Source: Neoscytalidium dimidiatum (lineage: Eukaryota > Ascomycota > Dothideomycetes > Botryosphaeriales > Botryosphaeriaceae). From it: a DNA stretch of 64,000 nt. The notes beneath the pieces were generated by a model. The model was not told the origin of the DNA. It saw only the letters and a program-made list of their open reading frames with translations, and did no database searches. Numbering within the stretch: position 1 is the first letter of the stretch; every line of letters starts with the position of its first letter. This document shows, piece by piece, positions 11,982 through 21,165 of the stretch. Location: assembly GCA_037367355.1 (NCBI GenBank), contig CM074695.1:434001-498000 (forward strand). Reading direction: 5' to 3'. The translations under genes were made by a program, and so were the position numbers.

Positions 11982-12263
11982 GGATTCTCATTGAAGTCGG
12001 ACTCTTCTTCTTGAAGCTGTCCTTCTACAATTACTGTTTTCACGGAACTATACTGCTCTTTCAACAGGAATAGGGGGCGCGATCGTACATTATTACTTCA
12101 AAGTGACGTAGCACTCCCGGAGGGATAACCCATATCATATGAAAATCACATCTAAACAGTCGCGTGGACTCTTCTCAGACACAGCTTTATACCGCCTCAA
12201 AACAATTTGTGAGCAGATACGATATTCCTATCCAACTCTTGGTGCCAGGCTCTCACGAGAGAA

Positions 12264-13619
12264 TCAAAAAACATCGACCCCATCCATGCAATGACCGCAC
12301 CAGCCGCAGTCCTTGTCGCAAATGCTGTAATCTTCGCCTCCTCCATAGCCACCGTAGGATGAGTAGTAATCCCTGCTGCTAAAACCGCGAGTATATCCAT
12401 ATCCTCCAAACGCGTTCCCTCCGCCACTCCTTGAACTCTTCTTGCGCTGTTGATTGGATTTTCCGGAAGACTTAGCATTCGCCTCCCATGCTGATGTAGA
12501 TTTTAGGGTTTGCTTAGTTGCGGAGTCTTGCCGATGCTTTGTAGAATTACGCTGATGGTCCGCTAATGCAACGTTATGTTTGAACACCCGGTTACAAGTG
12601 CGGCAGGCAAGCTCCGCTATCCCAGTGTCGTTAGGCCCTTTCGTATCAGCTCGAGGTGGCTTTGAGCCGTTTGAAACGTCAGGTGTGTTTATCGAATTCG
12701 ATTTGGTGACTGATCCATGTTGTTCCGCCTCTGTGGAAGTGGATTGTGCTGTGTTTTTTGGGCGGGCTTGGGTCTCAGTAGGCTTCTGCTGGGGAGCGTT
12801 GTGCGACTCAGTTGATCCACTAGTAGCTACCTGGGGCCATTTATGTTTCGGTGAGTCCCGTTGGTGCTGAAGAAGTGCGTTCCTACTCTTGAAAGCTTGC
12901 TCGCAGGTGCATATCACGTCCCACGTCTGGTCTTCCACCCCCTTTACCCGTATGCCGTCCATCCCCGTATACACCTCAGCCTTACTCGCTTGCACCTCCT
13001 TCTCTCTTTTCTTCGAATACACCAATCCGGAATACACCGTAAGTTGACCACAGGCCTTATGCACCCCTCCACCGCGTAGATGCGCATACAGCTCTGGCCA
13101 CCCTTCAAAGCACCGCCCACATTCGCACAGCACACACACCCGAGGCCCCTGGTCGTCACCGCCCTCAAACCTCTCCGTCACGCTCACGAGCCCGCTCTCC
13201 TCCAACACCCCGGCCAACCGGGCCCCCACCTCGCTCAGCGGCCTCATCAAAACCATCGCAGGCGACTCGGCAAACGGCTTGGGCAGGGCATGCTCCTTCG
13301 CCGTGTACCTATGCCTCCTCATGTCCCACGCGTCCCTAAACACCTTCCCGCAGTCGCAAGCAACGTTCGGCGCCGCGTCGCCACCCCCAGCGTTCTTGTT
13401 GGCTCCCTCGGCTCCTTTTTGGTGAATCGCCGCGGTCTTCCGGTGCTGCTTCAGCGCGTCCTTGGTCCGGAACTGCTTCCCGCACTCGCAGCGCGGCGGC
13501 GCGGCGGCCTGGCGCGTCGCCTTCTTCGCCTCACTCGCGGCGGTGGTGCGTTTGGCGAGGACTTCGGCGCGGGGTCTAGTTGGGGTGTAGCCGTTGGGTG
13601 CGGCGGGGGCGCTGGCCAT
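12264..13619 (-). CDS. C2H2-like zinc-finger protein with CxC fingers
   Basis: A single-exon protein of 451 residues, probably nucleic-acid binding. Five regularly built finger-like units occur at about residues 44-66, 88-110, 165-187, 237-259 and 339-362. The first four have only one residue between the paired Cys (CEC, CDC, CEC, CTC), then 12 residues, His, six residues, His; the fifth has the ordinary CxxC spacing. The 12 and 6 spacings are the same in all five. Between units 4 and 5 is a disordered Ser/Thr/Gln-rich linker. The C-terminal tail is Gly/Tyr/Ser-rich (about 400-430) and ends with a Cys cluster at 434, 438, 441 and 444. It lies between the two P450 genes on the opposite strand and shares the 13620-14996 interval with the second one. 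It might regulate the block or be an unrelated passenger; no evidence decides. Confidence 0.8.
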   Translation of the reverse strand: MASAPAAPNGYTPTRPRAEVLAKRTTAASEAKKATRQAAAPPRCECGKQFRTKDALKQHRKTAAIHQKGAEGANKNAGGGDAAPNVACDCGKVFRDAWDMRRHRYTAKEHALPKPFAESPAMVLMRPLSEVGARLAGVLEESGLVSVTERFEGGDDQGPRVCVLCECGRCFEGWPELYAHLRGGGVHKACGQLTVYSGLVYSKKREKEVQASKAEVYTGMDGIRVKGVEDQTWDVICTCEQAFKSRNALLQHQRDSPKHKWPQVATSGSTESHNAPQQKPTETQARPKNTAQSTSTEAEQHGSVTKSNSINTPDVSNGSKPPRADTKGPNDTGIAELACRTCNRVFKHNVALADHQRNSTKHRQDSATKQTLKSTSAWEANAKSSGKSNQQRKKSSRSGGGNAFGGYGYTRGFSSRDYYSSYGGYGGGEDYSICDKDCGWCGHCMDGVDVF

Positions 13620-14996
13620 TCTGGAGGGTTCGAAAACTGACGGGGCTGAAATGATGTGAATTGCTTGGAGGGCGTGTAGGATCCACGGGCTGTTGCAGTC
13701 GAACGGAATGATCTTTGTGTTTGTTGATGGAATGGGTGGGAGTCGGACACGTCAGGATCTGCGACGCGCTGCATGGGCTGTGATGCAGGTATGCGGCGCG
13801 GCGTGGCGCAGCGCAGGTATTTGGATGACCGATGGGCTGGATACGCGCGCGCTTCGGGTAAGGGCCAGCGCAGGCCTTGTCGTACTTTATTTGATAGGTA
13901 AGGTAATATTCAGAAGCAGGACGGAGAGAAGAGCGTTCTCTCTAGCAATGAGACATCTGTGGTCATTGTATTTGGCGGTCATCACCAGAGACAAGAGACC
14001 AGACCGGATTTCAATCAAGGAGAAATTCAACATTCGCATGGGATGATGCTGAACATATACTGCAATAACCCCGCGTTCGGATAGATTCTTCGACTTATCA
14101 TCCAGCAATTTGTTGGCATTAACTGTCTGATGCTGCGGAACGTTCCTGAACGGATTCGCCAGCGCCCTGGAAACAGTAAACAAGCATGTGGCGATGGCTG
14201 GATTGGGGTGATTTGGAGGAATGCTATATGGAGTAGTCCTCATTCTTTGGAGCCACATATTTGACCATTCTATAAGATGTAGATTACCAGAATCGGCGGT
14301 GAAATTTGGCTAAGCGAGAAGCAGCAGAGGAACGGTCACAATCGTGATAGTTCACCGAAAGTCGGCAGTGGATCGACATTAGCAAGTTAAATGTCGTCAC
14401 CGATAGATTATGTTCGTGGTGTAAGAGGTTGACTCAGACTCGGCGGAGGTTGGATACCACTCCGGGTAGCTTTTTAGTGGAAGAGGCGGGGTCGGGGGTC
14501 AGCCAGGCAAAGACAAGCGCGTCTAATATCGGAAGCGTGTCTGCCTGAAGACCACCTCGCCCGCTCTATACCCAGCTTTACTCTCTTTCTCCAGACGCTT
14601 ATCCGCCACCACGCCTGGTCGACTTGCGGGGAACGGTGTGGGTGGGCGCAAATTCCCTGTGCCTGAGGGGGCCTCACAATACCATGATTCAGAGTCTCCG
14701 GGCTTCGCTGAGCCACACTCGCGGCATGCAGCTTTAAACCTTAATCCTACTGCACCTTCACCATCGGACCAAAAGCAAATTTCATATCATTGGTCCGGCT
14801 TGATTGTTCCGCTCTAGTACACGCTCACTGTTACCTCCGCAGATAGCGATTGGACGCAAATCCAAGGTTAACCGGGCAGCTCCTGCTCCAGTCTTTGTTA
14901 TAAATGACACCTGCTCCGGACCGCCATATAATGTCCCGTCTGTTTCCGTTTCTCTCGATACATCCTTAGTTATATATCCATCAATTTGCACATATA
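13620..14996. other. Divergent intergenic region between the finger gene and the second P450
   Basis: About 1.4 kb without a convincing gene, holding the promoters of the two divergent neighbours. An ACCGATA word at 14399-14405 resembles elements near 9844 and 18440. TATA-like stretches lie near 14927 and 14971, just before the P450 start at 14997. Confidence 0.5.
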
Positions 14997-16847
14997 ATGG
15001 CATTTCTCACAAACATCGCGCAACTTTTGCTAGTCCGGGCAGCCCCGACCGCAGGCATTTTCTATGTTTTGCTTCTCGCCATCTATCGCGTGTACTTCCA
15101 TCCGTTGGCTGGTGTTCCAGGCCCCAGGATATGCGCACTAACAGGCCTGTACGAGTTCTGGTGGGACTGTATCATGGTCGGCCTGTTCCATCGTCGAATA
15201 GAGGAAATGCACGATAAATACGGCAAGAGTGGCCCCCTCTTCAATGTGTGCATTATGCCTACCAGTTGACACCTTCCCCCAGGTCCGATTGTCCGCATCA
15301 GGCCAAATGAGGTGCACATCCGCGATTCGGCCTTCTTTGAGGTCCTCTACAACAGCAACCAGAATATCGTGCGCGACCCATGGTTCTATGGCTTCGGAAA
15401 GGGCTCATCATCTGCGCTGCGTGCCTTCGAGCCCAGTCTGTACAAGATGCGGCGAAGCGCTCTGAACAAGTGCTTCTCCGCCAGCGCCATGGACCGTATC
15501 GAGCCGCTCATGCAAGAAAAGGTGAGAAAGCTGCTCGCCCGCCTAGACGAAGCCCGTGAGACTGGAAAGCCCATCGACATGGCCGTAGCCTTCCGAGCCG
15601 TTACAACGGACATCGCCGGTGCCTACGCTTTCCCCAACTTCCCGGGCTACTTGGATGAGCCCGATCTTGGGGACGTCATGCAAAAGTCTCACACCGCCAA
15701 TACCACCCTCTTTCAGTGGATGCGCCATACCCCTTGGCTTGTACCCATCATTCAACGGCTGCCCGCCTCCATAAGTCCGTGCTGGCATCCCGAACTGTTG
15801 CACAACGAGGACTCTCTCCGGCTTCGTCGAGTATGTGGTCCTACCTAGCCTAACCTACGATTTGATATATTGACTCTCGCTCTCTTCTCAAACTCTCGAT
15901 AGCGCCTCGCGCAGGAAGCCGAAAACATCGCGCAGCGCACTGCCACCAAAAGCTCCAACAACCACTCCCCTCAAACCGTACTCGAAGCCCTGCACACCTC
16001 CCCTATCCTCCCCGAACACGAACGCCAGCCAGCCCGCGTCTTCGACGACGCCATCCTGCTCATCGGCGCCGGTGTCGACGCACCCTCCGACACCATGTCA
16101 ACTGTCATCATCCACGCCCTACGCAACCCGTCCATCCTGGCTAAGCTCCGCGCCGAGCTTCAAGCCGTGTCCAAACCCGCAACAGCCTCCTCTCACAGGA
16201 AAGACAGCATCCGCGAGCCAGCACTCTCCTCCTCCTCCTCTTCCCCCACCGCCCCCAACACGCCGTCGCCGCTCCCCTACACCGACCTCCTCTCTTCCCG
16301 CACCCTCCTCGACCTGCCCTACCTCCAAGCCTGCATCAAAGAGTCCCTCCGCCACAGCCCGGCCGTCCTCGCACGCATGCCGCGCGTGCACCTCGCCGCC
16401 CCGCTGACCTACACCAGCCCCGCCCACCACCACCACCACCACCCCTCTTCGCCGCAGCGGCAGACCTCCTACACCCTCCCGCCCCGCACAACCACCGTCT
16501 CCATGTCCGTCCTCGCCTCCCTGCACGACCCCACCGCCTTCGCGCCCGACCCGCTCGCCTTCCGGCCCGAGCGCTGGCTGGACGACGATGACGACGCGGA
16601 GCAGCGCGCCCGCATGGAACGGGCGTTCGTGCCGTTCGGCAGGGGCGGCAAGATGTGCGTCGGGCACGAGCTGGCCCGGCGCGAGATCGCGCTCGTGCTG
16701 GCGAACGTGCTGCGCGCCTTCGAGCTGGAGCTGGGAGACGGCGTCGGGCCCGAGGACGTCGCGAACGCGAGGGACTTTTTCGGGCCGTTGCCGGAGAGGG
16801 GGAGGGGCGCGGTGTGGGTCAGGGTGAAGGGCGTTGCGCGGAGGTGA
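14997..16847 (+). CDS. Cytochrome P450, trichodiene-oxygenase-like class, with GC-AG intron
   Basis: A microsomal P450 with three exons, 14997-15222, 15283-15830 and 15903-16847, giving 572 residues. The N terminus has a membrane helix (about 14-31) followed by YFHPLAGVPGPR, the usual start of fungal P450s resembling trichodiene oxygenase. The first intron uses a GC donor (GCAAGA) and a normal AG acceptor; only this reading restores the conserved KYGPIVRIRPNEV. The K helix reads KESLR, the PERF-type motif is RPERW, and the haem loop FGRGGKMCVG has its Cys at residue 510. The I helix is odd: AGVDAP at 314-319 lacks the usual Thr pair after the acidic residue. Ser- and His-rich low-complexity loops near residues 370-390 and 430-440 enlarge it. 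The substrate is unknown; clustering with the cyclase suggests a terpenoid. Confidence 0.88.
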
Positions 16848-16849
16848 GA

Positions 16850-16888
16850 GGAGGAGGAGGAGGAGGAGGAGGAGGAGGAGGAGGAGGA
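16850..16888 (+). repeat. GAG trinucleotide microsatellite
   Basis: About 13 GAG/AGG units lie directly after the stop codon of the second P450. Read on the other strand they give a poly-Ser frame, which is not a gene. Confidence 0.9.
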
Positions 16889-17599
16889 TGGTGAGGGTTT
16901 GCTTAGGGAGGGGAAAGGGGTTGTTGGTGGGATTGTGAAATGTTCATGGCTTTTACTGTTTTTGCAGAATACTGCAAAATGTAGGTCAATGGACGCGATA
17001 TGACTGGGGTTTGACACGCTGGCGTTGCAGCATCTTGGACTGGGTGAATGATTGGGGGGCCTGTTTGACCGTGGAAGCGCGGACGTAACGTCGAACAAAA
17101 AGGTTGGTTCAGGATGGCAAAAAGTCATAGGCGAGTTAAGAAAGTAGGAGAGAATTATCTTAAATCTCTCCAGCAAGGGATAATTGCCCTCCTTGCTTAT
17201 GATTGTCCGCTCAGGGAAATATTTTACCGTAATATACTGCTCTTTCCTATTTTATTGAATGCTGTGGAATATCTATGACTTTCTACTAAGCGTCACCTGC
17301 TGCGATAGTGTTACTAGCCCCACTTGAATCCCTGGCCACCTATCATTTCCCAACCCAATTTCCTGGAGCTTTCACCGTCCTGAACGATAAGCGGTTCCTC
17401 TGACTCAATTTCTCTCTGCTTGCAGACTCGGGAGGATGAGAAACGTCCTTAAAAATGTTTTTCTTATTTTGGGATACAAGTATCGGGCGTTCCAAGCGAA
17501 CTAATAAAGAAATACAGGTAGACATTCACGATATACGAATACTCAAAGTTGGAACTCCTCATCCGTTTCGTTGAAATCCTCAATTGACATAAAGTCAAG
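16889..17599. other. Intergenic region between convergent genes
   Basis: No gene was seen. It is AT-richer than the coding parts and should hold the 3' ends of the second P450 (plus) and of the SnoaL-like gene (minus). Confidence 0.5.
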
Positions 17600-18067
17600 T
17601 CATTCACGATGGATGCCTCCCCTTTGTCTACTCTCTTTAACAAATGAATCAACATCAGCCTGACCCAACAGCCTTTCTTCATACAAGTTGCAGGTGATGG
17701 TCTTCATCTTCTTATCCTCCATCTCATACAGTGCCCAGACTTTGACTTTGAAGACGTCCCCTGCCTCCACATGCTGGCCGTGAACGCCCTTATCCGTTGC
17801 CGTCTTGTAGCGGAAGAATGCCTCCATGACGAAGAATATTCTGAGACCATCAATCATAACCACGTGAGGCACGATTGTCTCTTCAGCCAAGCTGTGGACA
17901 CCTTCGTAATGTTTCATGATGCCTTCAGATCCATGGAGTGGAGGAATGGACGGATCGGGAATGATCAGGGTTACATCTTTGTGATAGAAGGAGTGTTGGC
18001 GCGTGTAATCACGCGCGTTGAAGGCATCGATATAGTCGAGAAACTCGTTGCGGGTGATGTTTGCCAT
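17600..18067 (-). CDS. SnoaL/NTF2-like small protein
   Basis: A single-exon protein of 155 residues, the usual size for a one-domain SnoaL-like or NTF2-fold protein. The N terminus, FLDYIDAFNARDYTRQHSFY, is the typical first helix; HKDVTLIIPDPSIPPLHGSE and GIMKHYEGVHSLAEE continue the fold, and a central beta-sheet part (residues about 70-130) with FFVMEAFFRYKT and VKVWALYEMED follows. Family members act as small cyclases, isomerases or hydrolases in secondary metabolism, or bind ligands without catalysis. It has no signal peptide. It is divergent from the transporter gene at 18999 and close to two P450s, which suits a role in the same pathway, but catalytic residues cannot be assigned from sequence alone. 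Confidence 0.8.
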   Translation of the reverse strand: MANITRNEFLDYIDAFNARDYTRQHSFYHKDVTLIIPDPSIPPLHGSEGIMKHYEGVHSLAEETIVPHVVMIDGLRIFFVMEAFFRYKTATDKGVHGQHVEAGDVFKVKVWALYEMEDKKMKTITCNLYEERLLGQADVDSFVKESRQRGGIHRE

Positions 18068-18998
18068 CTCACTGGATGACCTGTTAACCGCATATCAGGT
18101 TGATGGCGGATAAATACATACTAGAGCTTGAGGGGATTAAGGCTAGCAAGACAATGGCAGGCTTCGTAGCTGTAGGCATTGACAATGGGCTCTATTCGAT
18201 TTTAAGCTGCAGCCAGTTCGAGCATTTCGGGCCACCCTCCACTATGCACCCGGTCCTCCAGCTTGAGCTGTAATTGGATAACCCAGTTACATGTCAGCTT
18301 GTTCAATATTTCGGGTCCACGTATGCGTAAACGTAACTCGGATCATCGTTCAACCCCACATCCCCGAAGCCAATGACAAATTTACGTAGAAACCCCCAAA
18401 TTTACCCCACATGATAGCTGATATTCCCTACGGCCTTCCTATCGGCTCGGGCAAAACCTACAGATGAGTCCGGGGACGTTCCGAAAAGCGCTAACGGAAT
18501 GCCTCTAGAGGGTGGGAGATCGACAAGTGCTTGATGTTCTACAAGGTCTGAGTGGTCTCCGACTATCTTCCGCCTCTCCCTTGTCACAACACAGGAGTCT
18601 CCACTTTTGAAGAACCGCGAGAAGTACGTTTAAGGAAACTAGTCCATTGTTCGGCTGTGAATCTTTTAAAATACAAATTCTTTTTTCCGGTGTTTGCTTC
18701 AAATTTTATAAGTACTATGATGGAACAGTAGATACATTGTTGTTGAATATCACGAGCGATATGCTATCGGCTTATGTAGCACGAGACGGTCACAATATAG
18801 TGCGAAACGATCAACAATGGCCTTATTGGCAGCGGGGAAGATGCATCCGAATAGCACGTGTGGGCCCGAACGCTTCAACCGAAGAATACATAGTCGTTTG
18901 CCGACAGATCGGATGCATACATCTATACTGCAACTGCAACTTTCTTAGCGATGCCTTTGTAAGTTTTTGCGCAAACGAGTCCCTTACTACCGTCCACG
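18068..18998. promoter_or_regulatory. Divergent promoter region of SnoaL-like and transporter genes
   Basis: A 931-bp interval between two outward-facing genes. It contains the word AGCCGATA on the minus strand (18440-18447), also present in the first P450 promoter at 9844-9851. An open frame crosses part of it but its translation has no family signal. Co-regulation of the two genes is an inference from the arrangement. Confidence 0.4.
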
Positions 18999-20568
18999 AT
19001 GCCCACCAGTGCAGACACAGGAGACAAACCGGCCCAAGCCGCTCATCTGGAGAACGTCGAGGCCATGGAACTGTCATACGAAGAAATATTGAGCCGGCCA
19101 ATCCGAACGACACGCCATATGGTGCTCTTCTCCATCTTTGCGGCATGTTCAGCATGGCTTGCCAACTTCGACGCCGGATTCGGCGGTATGGTCCTGATCA
19201 TGGACCCGTACAAACGAGCTTTCGGTCACTGCGATGCCGACGGCGAATGCACAATCTCCACAATACAGCAGTCCATCATCCAGCTGACGAACCTCTTCAT
19301 AGCCGCGGGAGCGGGCCTCACGGGTCCGATAAACCACTTCGTCAGCCACCGCGGATCCTTCCAGGTCGGCTGCCTGGTCATCGCCATCGGCGCGGCCGGC
19401 ATGCTGGGCACATGCACCAACTTCGTGGCCTACATGGCGTGGAAATGCATCGGCGGGGTAGGGATTGGACTCCTCTACGCATCAACGCCCACCTGGGGCG
19501 CCGAATCCGTCGCGCCCTCCAAGCGCGGCCTGCTCATGTCGCTCTACAACACCGGGCTCTCGCTCGGCAACGTCGGGGCCGCGGCCGTCTGCCTGGGCTC
19601 GTCGAGCCTGTCCGGCAACTGGGCGTGGAAGACGCCGATCGCGTGCCAGGTCCCCATCGCGCTGCTCTTCATCCTCGCGTCCACCCACTTCAGCCGCTCC
19701 CCGCGGTGGCTCATCGCCAAGGGCAAGGACGCCGAGGCCCGCCGCTCCTTCGCGCGCTTCCACGACGAAGACGCGGCCTCCCCGCTCGCCAACGCGTACG
19801 TCGCCTCGATCCAACACCACCTGGCCCTCGACCGCGAACTCGCCGCCTCCACCGCCTGGACGGACATCTTCCGCGGCCGCAACCTCCGCCGCACGCACAT
19901 CGCGCTCGTCGTCCTCCTCGGCCTCGCCCTCAGCGGGATCCAGTTCGTGATCCCCTGCTCGGCGCTCTTCCTCGACGGCGTCGGCGTCGACGACCCCTTC
20001 CTGATCAACCTGATCGTCGCGCCGTGCGTCTTCCTGGGCTGCGTGCCGGGCCCGTGGCTGGTCGAGCGGGCCGGCATGGGCGCCTGCATGCTCGTCATCG
20101 GCGCCGTCGGCTCCAGCACGCTCGGCCAGGCCGACCCGGCCGCCGCCCGCAGGGTGCTCGTCGCCTTCATGGCCCTGTGGGCCTTCGTCTTCGGCGCCAC
20201 CATCGGGCCCCGTCGCCTGGGTCGCGTCGTCCGAGATGCACGCGCAGCGGCACCGGTCGCACGGCCAGGCGTACGCCGTGGGCGTGTACGAGGTCTTTGC
20301 GTTCGGCGCCGCGTTCTGGACGCCGTACATGCTCGGTGCCGAGTATGGGAACATGGGGACCGACGTCGCCTGGTTCTATCTCGGCATCACCGCCTTCTTC
20401 TGCGTCGTCTCGTTCCTGGTCGTCCCGGAGACGGGCCGGCTTTCGCTGGAGCAGATTGATGATTACTTCGCTTCGGATAGGCGGGCGTGGTCGACGTCGC
20501 TGAAGAAGAATGAGCGGAGCGCCATGAGCTTTTCGGAAGACGCGAAGCCTGGGGTAGAGATGTTGTGA
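18999..20568 (+). CDS. MFS sugar-porter-like transporter, broken by a one-base insertion
   Basis: A plasma-membrane permease of the sugar-porter branch of the major facilitator superfamily. The first frame runs from ATG 18999 through about 404 residues with helices, the SRSPRWL signature after helix 6 and the large central loop. The conserved sequence GATIGP then ends at a run of four C (20208-20211). Dropping one C gives VAWVASSEMHAQRHRSHGQA, the expected helix-10 region, and the protein continues to VPETGRLSLEQIDDYF and a stop at 20566-20568, for about 522 residues. As given, the first frame runs on to about 486 aberrant codons. No intron explains the shift. It may be a sequencing error, a strain-specific loss or a pseudogene. 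The N-terminal FDAGFGGMVLIMDPY is typical of fungal hexose or quinate-type permeases; the substrate is unknown. Confidence 0.85.
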
Positions 20569-21165
20569 CAGAAGAGGAATCTCGAAAATTGGCGAAGAAA
20601 ACCGCTGGCCCTTCAGCATTAAGCCGTTGCCGACTTCGGACCCTAGAAATGATTGGCTACACCCCAATGCTACCGTGGGCGTGGAATGGAACAAGGAAAG
20701 AGATCAGTGACCAGAGAATTCCCCAATCACCATTTCCGTGGTTTCATATACCTGTAAACAAACGACATTGCACCTTCTAGTCCTACCAAGTATGTACGCA
20801 TTGCAAGGCAGCCATGACGATCTACGTTGTGAGCTCGACACGTCAACTATTCCGTTGCACACTGAAAACCACAGGAAAGGGAAGCAACTTGCTATGAAAT
20901 CATCTCAGTTCATCTCGCATACGCCACGCTCATTGTGCTATCAAAAGCCTAGCCGCTGAAATCCGACTTGGAAAGTATAAGAAACAAAACATTGGAAAAG
21001 AAACCGCGCAAAAAGCCGCCCATAGCAATCTTCGTCCATGAAGTTCTCCATACCTCGCCATCCATCACTTAACTCCCATTAAACCCTCGCCACCATGCAT
21101 GTATGCCATCCCAACCGAGCCGGTGCCACCATATGCCCCTTTCTTCCCAACCCTATATCAACTCT
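20569..21165. other. Intergenic region between convergent transporter and TRA1 genes
   Basis: No gene was seen. It should contain the polyadenylation regions of both convergent neighbours. Several short frames are without family signal. Confidence 0.5.

Noticed and set aside
18647..20503. 618-codon plus-strand frame overlapping the transporter
   Set aside because: Mostly Arg/Pro/His-rich out-of-frame reading of the GC-rich transporter exon; the other frame has all transporter motifs.
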